From contig CM034103.1 of the NCBI GenBank assembly GCA_019914945.1, positions 10,230,001 to 10,294,000 on the forward strand: DNA of 64,000 nt. The letters are read 5' to 3'. Both the position numbers and the translations under genes were made by a program. Each line of letters begins with the position of its first letter. Position 1 is the first letter of the stretch. Under the pieces are notes generated by a model. The model worked only from the letters and a program-made list of their open reading frames with translations. It was not told where the DNA came from and ran no database searches. Origin of the DNA: Typha latifolia. Its lineage: Eukaryota > Streptophyta > Magnoliopsida > Poales > Typhaceae. Below, one piece after another: positions 13,340 through 25,483 of the stretch.

Positions 13340-16300
13340 GGAAACTCTGTCACCAGCTGCACTTCCATCACCCCCCCCTTCCCCTAATCACCCACAATTC
13401 ATAAAGATGCCTTGCTTGTTTTGCTTGCAAAAAAAGTTGCGAGATTTTGCAGAAAGGAACACAAATCTTATTCCTTTGATGAAAGCAAAAAGATCTGTGT
13501 ATGATCAATATAAATCTCTATAAATAATGATGTGGGTCTCTCTCTCGTGTGCTTCAAATCCCAACCAGCTTAAAAAGTACTGGGGAGAAATCTTACTATA
13601 ACTTGTGGGAATTGAAGAGCTCTCATCCCCAAAACAGCAAAGGAATCTGCTGCTCCTCCCTCTGCTCTGCAAAGCATCAGGAGAAGGAAAAAAAGAGGGA
13701 AGTTAATGAGGACAAGCAGCAACCAAACAAGCCAAAGTAAAACAAATCAAACAATTCAGTGGGTGCGAAAAGAAGAAAAAGATAAAAGAAAAGAAGACCT
13801 TATAAAAGAACAAACAAATAGAAGTTGCTCATCCTTGCCCAGTTATTACCTCTATCACATTAAATGCACTGACTTGACATGCTCAAAAGTCCACTCTTTT
13901 CATGCAGAGCCTCCTTCCATTTGCTGGGTCTCTTTGTCCTCTCTCTCTCTCCCCCCAATCCCCCCTTCCTTCCTTCCTTAACTTGCTTATCAGAACACCC
14001 AACCGTTCCTTTGGTCCGCTCTGCAAACAATTCCCCCCACCTAATAGATAACCTCACACCACTAAAGCCAAGTATTATATGAGAAACATATAAAACTCCC
14101 CCAGAGAAAGAGAGATAGAAAGAGAGAGAGAGGCATATTTTTGAGTGGAGTTCAAGGGAAGGAAAAGGGAGGACACTCGAGAACACATGGGGACCAATGT
14201 GGAAATGGGTCATAGAGTATTGTTGAAAAGAAGCAAAGATTAGCCCAAAGAAGAGAGCTAGCCCACTAATATTTATTTTTCTCCTTCTTCCTCCTCCTCC
14301 TCCTCCTCTTCTCTTACCTCAATCTATAACAGCCAATAACTACTGGCTTCTTCCAACCCACTCGTGTGCAGATCACTTCAGAAAAAGATGGAAGAGTTGG
14401 AACAGTACATCTCCTATCAGCTTTATTTTAAACGGGAAACCAAGACAAGATGGGATCTTTGAAAGCCATTCCCCTACCACTCCTCCAATCCCATCACACT
14501 CTATGCAACCAACTTTATCCCAATTCCCAACATCTATGAGGGAAAGTCAAGGCCAGTATCAAAATGTCAACTGACAGGAGGACCGCAACAATCTCATGTC
14601 ATGAACTTACCAAGCTTTATTGCTACAACCTTGATAGATTCTGCATAATACTTGAAATGCTCTTATGGGGAGCATGGTTTCTTTGAGTTGCTAGCTATTA
14701 TCATGACAACAAGTCCATATGTGGGATGCAACTTATAAGAATGTTTGCTAATCAACAATTTATAACCCATTTTATTTTTTAGTAAAAAGTGATTCGGTCT
14801 TAAAGTCGGCATATTTTGGTGATAGGTTACAATAACTAAAGAACACTAAAGTAAAGAAAATGCTGAACTTGAGAGTGATTCGCATTTCATAAGAAAATTA
14901 TTCTCCATATTTTTTTAATAAAATATCCCTAGTAACAGGAAATCAATTGTACCCAAACCATTCTTAGGAACCAACAGGAACTCTTTTTTTTTTTTTTTTT
15001 TGACAAGTCAATTGACAAGAATATCCCATTTTATATTCAATTGTTCCTCAGTACAATTTTGGTTTGAAAATTTTGGCCAAAAAGAGGCAGTCTATATCGC
15101 ACAAAATACTAATGTAAATATATATTATATAATTTAACTTTTTACCCTAGTCGACATACTTCCACAGAATAAGCAAAATTATATAACTATTTTACTATCT
15201 ATACGACATTATATTCAATAGTCGTTCTGATAGATAGGAATATCTAAATTCAAGAAATTATTGATAAAAAAGTTTCTCAACAGTAGTCGTGCAAGACGAA
15301 CACGACGTAAGCTTACCATAATAAATAAGAGTTTGTTTATCTATGAAATCCTCTTTATCATGAATAATAACGAAAAGAGAGAGATAATTTTAATCTCTCT
15401 TTGTAAAATTCTTATAGTATTAATTTCAATCTCCCCTCCAAGCAGCCTGTAGCTGTAAACAACTCCTCAAATGAGCAACCATGCTCATAATATAATGGAT
15501 TCATGACCATCTCTCTTTTCGAAAAAGAAAAAGAAAAAAGAGAGAGTAAGTTATGCAACACGTAGATGAGGCGATGCACAACATTATATTGACTGATTTA
15601 TTTTCCTAAAATTAAGGTTTAAGTACCATGAAAAGAGTTTTATATGCGAAACTACCAATTAAAATGAGTGGCAAAGCATTACTGTTGTGAAACTTATATT
15701 ATATATCTAATTTTCCTTAGGATAAAACTTTGACTCAGTGTAAAGATGGGAGCATATTTTGAATTTTGTATCTATAGAAAATTAGCTTTATATTATTCCA
15801 CCCACTTAGCTTATAAGCTTTGAACGATTAGGGTCAGAATGAGTTAAAATATATGTATATATTGGTATAGGAAATGCTATTGGCATAGAAAAATTTCCAG
15901 GAAAAGAGCTAGAAACGTGAAGACAAAATGATTTGTTCTGTAAATTTTCTTAGAGAATTGATTTATAAGTTTAATTAACTAATAATATAATAACGTGACA
16001 ATATAAACTCTGAAGTGCATGTCATGTCATATGCTATATAATATACATGCACACTATGGTACTATGTCACCAGGTAGAGGTGACAACCTATTGATTGTTG
16101 TCTCCTCTCCCTCTTTTTCCTTTCTCTTGGTTTCTCTCCTCCCCCTTGCCTCCTTTCTATTGGAATTATTACTACTTCTACGTTTATCTTAGATAATATC
16201 TTACATAATCCTCTCCTTTGGCTTTTTGCTTTTAATTTGTTTGTAAATATACTTAAGTGGCTTCCAATTAACTCCATCTATCAAAACTTGGCAATGTCAA

Positions 16301-17986
16301 ACCAGTGAAAGCCAACTTCATATATATGCAAAAGGATCCCCATAGATCCCAATTTCTCAAATAGAATCCCTCCGTTTGTTTGTTGACTTGTTGTAATTTT
16401 TATATAATTGTGATCAAATTTTTTTAAAAATATTATAATTACTATTATATTTTTCAAAATGTCACTAAAATTATTGAGCTCTTTTAAAAATATCATTATA
16501 TCAATTAAATCTAATTAATCATATTTAAAAAAAAACTTATATTTAAACGATCACTTTGCCTTTATATAATGCATAGATTAGTTTGAAAGTTACCCAATAT
16601 TATTCAATATCATATTACAAGAAAAATAAAAACTTATTATGCAAGACAAAAGTTATTGATAAATATTTTGCATTCTAAACTTATCATCAGTTAGGAATAT
16701 TTTCTAAATATTCTATCAAAAACTAACTATAAATAACAATTTAGACAGGGTCAAAAGACGACCATGATATCTTTAAAATATTTCAATTGAAATTATGTAA
16801 AACCCCTTTATTATTTCAATACAGGTGTGGAGAAATTTATAGTCAATTAATCCAAGAAAGAAAAGTTGCATTATTTACGTACCTTCACAACAACCATACA
16901 AAGAATGGCAGGAGTCCCACCTAATGTGGACTCTAATTCTAAAAGCAAGCTTAATAAGGGCATACATTAATCCTGCTAATGCAACCAACCCAAATTCCAA
17001 AAGCAACAAGCTTATGACTATATCTTGGATTGACTTTTGGTAGATTTGACTTGGATTCGGTTGGTATATTTTATGCTAATCCTTTAGAACTCTATCATTA
17101 ACTTTCAAAATCCATTACCTCTTTCTCTACACACCAAACTAGATATAGAATGCGATCTCTAGGGCTTCATCTCTTTTGCTCATATTTGTTCCTTTACTTC
17201 CACCCACATATCTTTTACAATAGCTGCATGCCATTAATGGACAAAAGTAAGGTTCTAATACCATCAACAGTATCAAATTAAAAAAGTTTAGCAACTTGCA
17301 AAGATTCCCTAATCCCTAATTACTTTTTGTAATTAACAAAATGTCGCTGTCCCGCAGGACCAAATCGCATCGCATGCCATCGTATCATTCATCCACCCTT
17401 TGGTTTTTTCTTAATGTGATGGAGATGCATGAGTATTAAATAAGAGGGAGAAGAATTTTGTTAGTAATGTTGGTGGCCCAAGAGAGGGTCTAAAGGATGG
17501 AAGATCATTTTAAAGATGCTTTGGATCAAATTGATTGTGACAATAGCAATGTGGGTTTAGTAGTGATAGAAAGGGAAGTTAACCACTACCTCTGGATTTT
17601 ATTAAGAAGCATCTAGTGTTAGAAGAACTTTAATATGAAATAGAACTAGGGGAAAGGTGGTATTGATGACCTAGTAGGAGAATGATGGGGCTTACCTCAC
17701 AATTCTCCTACTCTTCTCATATCTAAGTGGGCTCTCTCTATGAAAGATTCCTCACCCATTGCATGCCTTTCAGACTTTATTGTCAAGTTTATACTCACTC
17801 ATATATTTAACTCAGCATTTGTGATTGAAAATTACATCTAGAGCATCAAAGCTAGTTTTAGTTTGATCCTTCTAAAGAGTGGATGAGGGTGGAACTTCTT
17901 TTCTAATCTGAAAAGGACTGATATGCATTGTGCACTAGGAAGTATCAAAGTCACCATTTGCTACTAAACTCTAGCCTATGTAAATT
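13340..17986. other. intergenic DNA, no gene seen
   Basis: Mixed AT-rich sequence with a short CCT/CTT tract near 14285-14312 and a poly-T run near 14984-15001. Short frames here show no domain. Confidence 0.4.
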
Positions 17987-18185
17987 TAGGGCTGTGAATA
18001 TGATTGACGGCTTGTAGCCAGCTCGCAAGCCGTTTCCACCTCATCTCAATGACAAGTGAAACTGAGGTGCTGGAGCTCAACCTTGCCTTAATTTTGAGAC
18101 CATTCAAACTCTTAGCTCACTCCGAGCTGCGCCTTACCATAATTTTGAGCCCAGTCCTCTTTTCCGCCTATTCCATTAACAAATA
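17987..18185. mobile_element. possible truncated GCTCGAG-rich hAT-like remnant
   Basis: Starts with TAGGGCTGTGAA, like the ends of the elements at 34641 and 36285. It contains GAGCTCAA and AATTTTGAGCC words seen in the GCTCGG-rich elements at 34.6 and 39.8 kb. No right end or target duplication was found, so this is only a likely fragment. Confidence 0.3.
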
Positions 18186-18929
18186 GAAAAAGAAAAAAAA
18201 GTCGGGGAACTGCACTAAGTTGGAAAGAAAGAGAAACATTCGAGATTAGAGGCTTACCTAAATTGTAACTACAAATATTAAGAATCAACTTTAATTATAG
18301 ATACAAGGATCATCCTAGAAAATTCTACATCATATAGTGTGTTTCCTATTTGATGTATTTCAACTAAACAATTACTTCACAGATAAATAACTTTAATGAC
18401 ATGCATAATAATCTTTTATATCTTTTACGAGGGAGAAGCAGAAGATGAACATAAGATTCCAAAGATTTGGTATAGAAATATACAGGACATCTATTGCAGA
18501 CAATTGAAATATAGTCCAGCTTGATAAGGCCCAAGAGAGATTAGTTTTCAAATTATCTTCAAATTTTATTAGGTCAATTTTCAAATTTACAAATTCATTC
18601 ATAGGGGAAAAGACGGATGCATCTCCAAACCAAGGTAGGCAAGACAGTGCTGAAACTTACAAGAATCTTTAAGTTCTTTTCTCTATAAGAGGTGCCCCGT
18701 TGAAACGTCTCTAACGCATTATATGTCTCTGCCTTCAACGCCTTTCAGACTGGTAACCAGCCACAGCAAAAATGGAATTTCCATGATGACTGCAAAACCA
18801 TCTAATAATAAAACAATGAAGCTAAATTAGATAAATCAATTATCAGTAGACATCAAAACTGGATATGAGATTTAATAGGTTTAGGGCCTTCTATGGAACT
18901 TTCATGAAGTGACATCCTATTCTACTCCT

Positions 18930-19080
18930 GGTGAAGTTCTTAAATAATCCAATTGAAAATTTCTCCGTGACATATCCAATGTGTTTCAGGCTTTCCACAC
19001 TGAATGCAAGACATCCGATCTTTCAGATTCACTGCTGTGCCACAAGTTTTCTGAGTGATGTAACTGCCAGACAAAGCTTC
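18930..19080 (-). other. possible short exon or mini-ORF downstream of the PPR gene
   Basis: On the minus strand an acceptor-like TGCATGTAG is followed at once by an ATG frame of about 53 codons that contains CIQCGKPETHWIC, a CxxC-x8-C arrangement of the kind that binds zinc. A donor-like CAG/GTAACG lies at about 19401, just past the PPR stop codon. The piece could therefore be a spliced 3' untranslated exon of the PPR transcript, or an exon of another gene. The W-x-C spacing recalls UBP-type fingers but is too short to assign. Confidence 0.25.
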
Positions 19081-19505
19081 CTCATAACTTGAAACACCCA
19101 TCTACATGCAGAATAAGTATTATATCTAGTATTAGAAATGGCGTCATATTTTGTATGATCATTATCACAATTAGTACATACCACTATCTTTCATTTATTA
19201 ATCTACCTAAACACTGTCTAACATCTCAGCCAAGTTAAAAAATTGGGACTGCCAATTACTGCCAAGAGAAAAAAGAAGGTAAGCTAAAATTTTTGTCGCA
19301 TAATATAAGTTAAATTTGATATCTATTAAGATCCACAGTTAAAGAAATCACAGATTACTAAAAGGATGCTTGCAATTTAGAAGGTCATCGAAAGACGTTA
19401 CCTGCTCCTACTACAAAACCTCTGAAGCCACAAGAAAGGAGGCAACAGTTGACCAAAGAATCACCTCTATTTCAAATTGGGCACTTGGAACTTTATCCAG
19501 CATAT

Positions 19506-21140
19506 CTACAGCAATTGTGAGGAAAGATGCTTCAATACAGTGTAGATGTCCTCCAACTTTGGATGTGTCACCTGTCCTGTGAAGAATTGATGAATCTCGA
19601 AGTCCACATCTATCCAACTGCATCCCACAGTTTTGGTCACCCCATTACCCCTCATCAGGCACCTAGCCTCTGCAGCAGCATCCCATGAGTGACCTCTAGC
19701 ATACATATTCGATAGAAGCACATAGTTACCAGGATTCCCTGGCTCACTTTTGAAAAGTTCTCTTGCTGCAATTTTGCCAAATTTGATATGGCAATGCATC
19801 CTGCAGGCATTGAGCAAGGCTCCCCAAACACCTGCATGTGGTTCTATCGGCATAGTGTTAACCAAGTCATATGCATACTCTATATATCCTGCTCGACCAT
19901 AAAGATCAATCATGCAAGCATAGTGGTCAACTGATGGCTCAATTGCATGATCCCTAATCATGCAATCAAAATAATGACGACCAGCATCTAAAAGTCCAGC
20001 ATGGCTGCATGCGGACAAGATGCCCAGGAAAGTGACTGTGTCAGGCTTCAATCCTTTCTCCAGCATCTTGGGAAAAAGCTTCAGTGCATTTTTGCCTTGT
20101 CCATGATTAGCAAAACTAGCTATCATCACATTATAAGACACTACATCTTTCATTGGCATCTCAGAGAACACTAGATAAGCTTCACTGGCACTGCCGCATT
20201 TAGAATACATGTCCATTAAAGAATTAAGCACATAACAGTTCATCTCAATGCAATTTTTCTTCAGGAATCCATGAATTTGCCTTGCAATTTTAGGAGATCC
20301 TAACTGACTACAAGCAGACATCAAGATGGCCATAGTCACATGGTCAGGTTTTACAGGGTCCAGAAGCATACCTTTGAAAAGGTTTACAGCTTTGTTCCAT
20401 TCTCCACTATGAGAATACCCCGAGATCAGTGCATTCCATGAATTAATATTTTTTTCTGGCATCTGATTAAAAAGATTCCAAGCAACCAATGTATTTCCAT
20501 CAGCTGCATAACCAGATATTATGGTATTCCACGAGATTGTATCCCTAATGGACATCCTATCAAAAACTTTCCGAGCAGCTTCAATATCACCAGCCTTTGC
20601 ATAGCACGCCATCATGCTATTACATGCCACAACATTCCCTGCAGACATGCTTGCAAAAACTACCCTTGCTTCTAGGACCCACCCAAACTTCGCATACATG
20701 TCCAGTAATGCTGCTTGCACATATGTAGAGGAACTAAATCCAACTTTAGTTGTATAAGCATGAATTTGATTGCCTTCCATTATGGCCTTCAAAAATGAGC
20801 ATGCTTTTAGCACAGATGACAAGGTAAAATGGTTTGGAGGAGGTCCATCTCTAAGCATTATCCTATAAATCAGAACAGCCTCCCTCGTAAGCTCAGATTC
20901 ATGATTGGAGTAAGATGTAATAATGGCTGTCCAAAGGAAAACATTTGCAGAACCTATGAGGCTGTTAAATATTGTTCGTGCATAACATAAATTCCCCAAT
21001 GCCTTACTGCAAAATGAGACAAGTTTAACTGCAGCATAGTTCTCATGATGGAGCCCACTGAGAAGTATTTGAGCATGAGCTTGTTTCAGTAATTCCAGTG
21101 ATGTACATCTTTCAAGACATTTCAGTGTGCTTCCCGGCAT
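19506..21140 (-). CDS. PPR protein, PLS class with E/E+ tail
   Basis: Intact single-exon frame of 544 residues. From about residue 65 the protein is a run of roughly 31-36-residue helical repeats in P, L and S forms, recognisable from VFLWTAIITSYS, NVVACNSMMACYAKAG, DTISWNTIISGYA, NINSWNALISGYS, CYVLNSLMDMYSKCG, DVVSYNVMIASFANHG and KPDTVTFLGILSACSHAG. The E region begins near 436 (VWGALLNACRMH) and the E+ region follows (GCSWIDV, then HQFFTG and HPKLEDIY). It stops before a DYW deaminase domain. PPR proteins of this class are usually sent to mitochondria or plastids and bind single RNA sites, often recruiting a separate DYW protein for C-to-U editing. The N-terminus has no obvious targeting signature by eye. 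RNA target and compartment cannot be read from this sequence. Confidence 0.93.
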   Translation of the reverse strand: MPGSTLKCLERCTSLELLKQAHAQILLSGLHHENYAAVKLVSFCSKALGNLCYARTIFNSLIGSANVFLWTAIITSYSNHESELTREAVLIYRIMLRDGPPPNHFTLSSVLKACSFLKAIMEGNQIHAYTTKVGFSSSTYVQAALLDMYAKFGWVLEARVVFASMSAGNVVACNSMMACYAKAGDIEAARKVFDRMSIRDTISWNTIISGYAADGNTLVAWNLFNQMPEKNINSWNALISGYSHSGEWNKAVNLFKGMLLDPVKPDHVTMAILMSACSQLGSPKIARQIHGFLKKNCIEMNCYVLNSLMDMYSKCGSASEAYLVFSEMPMKDVVSYNVMIASFANHGQGKNALKLFPKMLEKGLKPDTVTFLGILSACSHAGLLDAGRHYFDCMIRDHAIEPSVDHYACMIDLYGRAGYIEYAYDLVNTMPIEPHAGVWGALLNACRMHCHIKFGKIAARELFKSEPGNPGNYVLLSNMYARGHSWDAAAEARCLMRGNGVTKTVGCSWIDVDFEIHQFFTGQVTHPKLEDIYTVLKHLSSQLL

Positions 21141-21960
21141 ATAGGGTGATGAGAGATGACTTCAATCCAATAGAAGTTACTGTACAAATCTGTCGCTCAT
21201 TAAAATAACATACTGACTCATTAAAAAATCAGAAAGGGTGCTGTAGTGGGGAATCAAATGCTAAAAAAATGCAAACATGAGAATGTAGAACTTACATATG
21301 ACAAAACAACCAAATCAATAAATCTCTCAACATACAACAAGATGAATAAGCCAATAAATTCTGGAAAAATAATAGTATTACATCCCTACGATGAACATTT
21401 GACAGCATCTCTATGACAAACAAATGTACAATTATTAGGACCTGTAGCTAGGATATTGAGATTTTTTTTGCATTTAGGAACACCATCAGAATATTTATAA
21501 ATAAAAAAGGAGATTTAGTACTTGATCTCTTTCATGGGCATTTCCTTATCAGCATGGAAAATTGCATAATAGCAAGTCTTCATATGCATGTCTTTTAAAC
21601 TATGGAGCACACATTGAAGCAACTGCTATCTCACCAAACCAGACAGGTATGGAAAATAAAGAAAATATAAATAAATGAAAAGAAAACAATATTACATAAC
21701 AGCACAAGGGAAGCAGTATATACGAGGTTTCCTTAATTGAAAGGGCATACAATAAACATATGAAGAAAAAAGGAGTACATCGGACCGTGTAACAAATGGC
21801 CTTAAGGTTTGCATGCTCCAATAACTAAGTAGCAGTAGTTTCTGAATCATCCCCTTGAAGAACAACTAGGAAATTCAAGATTAACATCAATCAAAGTTCA
21901 AAGTATAATACTAGCTTAAGCCTCATTGAATGGATATGGAAAATTGGGGATGTAAGAAGA
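21141..21960. other. intergenic DNA upstream of the PPR gene
   Basis: Holds the presumed PPR promoter and 5' leader. No clear TATA position can be chosen among many AT-rich words, and no other gene is seen. Confidence 0.35.
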
Positions 21961-21968
21961 GCTATCTT

Positions 21969-23472
21969 TAGGGGTGAAAATGATTCGGATACGGATCAGA
22001 TAGTGATCAATATATATTTGGATGAATAACAAAATTTAAACTCATATCATAACTACCGGATAACCAGATACGGACAAGATTTTAAATGGATATGGATATG
22101 AATAGGATATATAAACAAAAGATACATGATATAATTAAAAAAATAAAAATAATATTCAATCAGTACCTTTTTAATATGCATGAAAACACCTCTTTATGTT
22201 TCGCTTCCCTTTGAAAAGAGCGTGGTAATTAACTAAAGAACACGCTAATTAACTAAAGAGCATGCTAATTAACTATTCTTGAAGGTTAAAAATCATATAA
22301 TATGCTCAAAGTAATACAATAAATACAAGGGGATTATATAAATGTGCTATTAAAAGAAAAACAAGATTAACTGCAGTTAAACAGAACTATGAAATAAACC
22401 AAACAGTAGAAAATTTGCAATACTAACTCCTCTCAGCTCTATAAATCTGAATCAAAACGAGAAGAAACCGTTGATCATGAACTAATTTTTATTAGCTCGC
22501 GTACTAATTGACGTTGTTTTAATAATCACAAAGATGACAAAGGCATCATGGAAGCTCTCTTTGACACCTAATTACCTTATATACCAATCAGAAGATTCTC
22601 CAAAGCAGTAACAAGGCCTCTTCCACCGCCATCGAAGCTAGATCTCCCTCGACTCCTGTAAATCGCAAATAATCGTCATCGTCCTCCGCTCTCTCACCAT
22701 CAGCCGCCATCCTCGACACCCTTCTCGACGGCCACGGTAGCCTCACCGCCGACATCCTCGAGAAGCTCTCCCACCTCGCCTCGACCAAAGACGAGGAGAA
22801 AATAATCCGAGAGCTCCGTCAATCCAGCGCGGCTCGTCGACGCCGAGAACTTCCTCTTCCACCTCCTCCACAACGTCCCCTCACCTTTCGCCCGCATCAA
22901 TGTGTTGGTATTCAAGTCCTCTCATACCCGTCAATGGAGGAGATGGAGGAGTCCAGTGGGTTGACGGTGGAAACGATACACCTTTAGCTGGGTCCTGGCC
23001 GTCTCGGAAGTAGCGCCAACGTCGAAGATGCTCGACCTCGGTGTCGTGGCAGGGGTGGGCATAGGGGGAGGAGATGGGTGGTTGACAGAGGTGACGAAGG
23101 CAACGGGCGATGGAGGGAGAGAAGATGGAATAGTGGTGGTGCTAATGGGCGGCGACGATGGGAGGGGAAGAGGCGGTGGTGGTAGAGCCGTAGAGGGCAG
23201 TGGAAACTGGCAAGGGAAGGGATGAAGTGAAAAAGGAAATAGTGAAATGGGATTTAGTTTTTTATACATAAGTGGGTTAACGAATATCCGATATTCAATA
23301 TCTGAATCCAAATCCGACTAAATAACTGAATCTGAATTTTATTTTTCTATATCTATCCTTATCCTTATCCGATCCAAATCCGAAACGGATAGCAAATTTG
23401 CATCCGTATCCAGTCCGACTTAGATCCGGTAATAAGTTGGGTCGGAGTAAATCCAACCTGATTTCACCCTTA
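21969..23472. mobile_element. hAT-like element carrying captured gene DNA (1.5 kb)
   Basis: The left end TAGGGGTGAAAATG and the right end (reverse complement TAAGGGTGAAATC) form terminal inverted repeats. Flanks GCTATCTT (21961-21968) and GCTATTTC (23473-23480) make an 8-bp target duplication with 6 of 8 identical. Both ends carry GGATACGGAT/ATCCGAATCC words shared with the element at 850-1569. The centre (about 22.6-23.2 kb) is GC-rich and includes a formin FH2 fragment. There is no transposase. Three copies of a unit of about 20 bp containing TAATTAACTAAAGA lie near 22228-22275. Confidence 0.65.
22640..22925 (+). pseudogene. formin FH2-domain fragment inside a hAT-like element
   Basis: Conceptual translation gives ISLDSCKSQIIVIVLRSL, then ILDTLLDGHGSLTADILEKL, then ASTKDEEKIIREL and, after a one-base frameshift near 22831, LVDAENFLFHLLHNVPSPFA followed by RINVLVFKSS. 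The order and spacing match the core of the FH2 actin-nucleating domain of plant class I formins (KSQNIAIVLRSL-type motif, APTKEEE-type motif, AExFL...IP.AF.R). Only about 95 residues of a roughly 400-residue domain remain, with at least two frame breaks, so it is non-functional. It lies wholly between the inverted repeats of the element at 21969-23472, so capture by the element is the simplest explanation. Confidence 0.7.
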
Positions 23473-23480
23473 GCTATTTC

Positions 23481-24323
23481 CCTTGGAGATATTTCAATTT
23501 CCATTTGTGCTTCAAAGATCAAGCACTCTAATAAAAAGCTTGTGAAAGCTTCTCCATTATACATAGGTTCTCAAGCTCATGTGAAGAATTCTATTTTCAT
23601 GAGCTTGTCTATATTACAAATTGTTGTTTGTTTACTAGAACTTCGACTTAAGACTTTCCATGAATGTTCTGCATTACTTATCTTACAAGCCAAACAAAGG
23701 GTATAAAATGTTCGCTAACAAAAAGTCTTCATCAAAGAAATTTTCTTTTTTTGATTAAAAGAGAGCTGCGATAGTAGCTCTGTACTAAGAGGTGTCATAG
23801 GGGTTAAAAAAAACTATGGGCGTTAGTAAAGAAAATAAGAGTCAGCTCCAATAGAGAGGGATAATAACCCCTCTCAGAGTATCAAAAGAGTGATGCCTAC
23901 TAAAATGGGCAGCCCAATCCACTGCCATATTACAACCTCTTAAGGCATGCATAAAAGAAAAAGATTAAAAAAAAAAGTCACAAATAAGTCTACTACAACT
24001 GTGAATGAATGCCATCGCGGATGCACCAGAGGACATCATCTAGATTATTAATCGCATTGATAAGAACAACAAAGTCCTCTTCAAAAATTACGTGATTAAC
24101 CTTGAGGTGAGCAACAGCATCAGCGACTCAAAGGAGGGTTTAGGGGCTTCGACTTCAAGGGCTGAGTCCACATTGATTGGATGAACAGCCCAGAAAGTCT
24201 TCATCCAAGAAGTTGAAAAACATCAACCTCTACACAATGTAGGACTAAGGCAAATGAAAATATATTTCTTGCAAGAGGTAGGATCTCAATGGAGTAGAAA
24301 GACATATAAAATACCTCCATTAT
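23481..24323. other. intergenic / decayed transposon DNA
   Basis: No supportable gene. It leads into the MULE transposase tail at 24324 and may be the degraded upstream part of the same element. Confidence 0.3.
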
Positions 24324-24647
24324 ATGGATTCAGATCAGTCTATGTGGAAATATTTCAATTGTGACCAAATATTGCCACCAAAAATTCGAAGGCCACCTGG
24401 CAAGCCTAAGAAGTTGAGGAGAATAGGGGAGGATGAATATAGCAAATCTAAAAATGCAAGTACTATTAGAAGATACCACATCATAATTAAGTGTAGAAAA
24501 TATAAGCAAGTTGGATATAATGCAAGGACATGTGGAAGACCCACCAGTGCAACAACATCTTCATCAACATCAGTCTCAATTCTAGTAGATGCCTCATTTT
24601 CATCAGCAATAACAGTTCTAGTAGTAACAACAACAGTACCAGTATAA
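24324..24647 (+). pseudogene. MULE transposase C-terminal fragment
   Basis: A 107-codon frame has the signature of the end of MuDR-type transposases: LPPKIRRPPGKPKKLRR, a polar spacer, then a zinc-knuckle-like CRKYKQVGYNARTC. In intact proteins this is CxxCxxxGHNxxxC; here the second cysteine is tyrosine and the histidine is also tyrosine, so the knuckle is broken. The serine/threonine-rich tail follows. The catalytic part is not recognisable upstream. Its plus orientation is opposite to the MULE remnant at 28.9-31.0 kb. Confidence 0.7.
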
Positions 24648-24999
24648 GTAGTAGTATGATGAAGGAAAATTGCTAAACAAGATAACTTGTATCAAGCACA
24701 GGTACTTGTTTACATGTTTACTATTTATTTATACAAAATAATTTAAAATTTGTATTATATGTAACCTTTAAGAAGGAGCCTAAGATTGGAGAGTGCAATG
24801 TTTCTTGCTCCAAGAATAGCTAACAAAAGATATGTACGTATTTAACTTTAGCAAAATTTATTTGATACACTAAATTTTATTTGATATGTACCTAATATAA
24901 TTCAATTGTCATTGAACACTCACAGGTATTTGCAAGCATTACGAAAAGGGGTGTGCTCATGGTAGGCGCTAATCCTAGAGTAATGATATTATTTGGGTA

Positions 25000-25430
25000 C
25001 TCATTAGTAATGTCGGATGTATTTTGGATGATATACTTAATATATATTTGAATACTATTGATGTATTTTAGATGGTGCATAACATAATTTAGATATATTT
25101 TGGATGGTGGATGATATATTTTGGATGTACTATTGGATGTATTCTATTAGTACTTTGGATGTATGACAGACTGGCTATTAGTAGTAACTATATGACATGT
25201 TCAGATTGAATGTTAATGAATTGGATTGAATGTAATTGTTTGGCTCTTTTTGTTATCAATAATTTGAATAGTTTGGTTTGGATTGAATGTTTGGCCTTGT
25301 TACCAACAATTTGAATAGTTTCATTTGGTTTCATTAGAGTGACTTATCTGAATAGTTTGGTTTGGATTGAATGTAATTATTTGGCCTTGTTTGTTACCAA
25401 TAATTTGATAACTTGTATCATTTTTAAACA
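25000..25430 (+). repeat. degenerate tandem repeats downstream of the MULE fragment
   Basis: From about 25000, units with TATTTTGGATG/TTTTAGATGG recur. From about 25225 to 25405 a unit of roughly 60-80 bp containing GGATTGAATGTAATT, TTTGGCC and ACCAATAATTTGAATAGTTT appears about three times. Copies are diverged with indels. No coding capacity. Confidence 0.55.
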
Positions 25431-25483
25431 ATGTAACATGACGGTTTGTATAAAAATGAGAATTACATATTGCAGTACCAACA

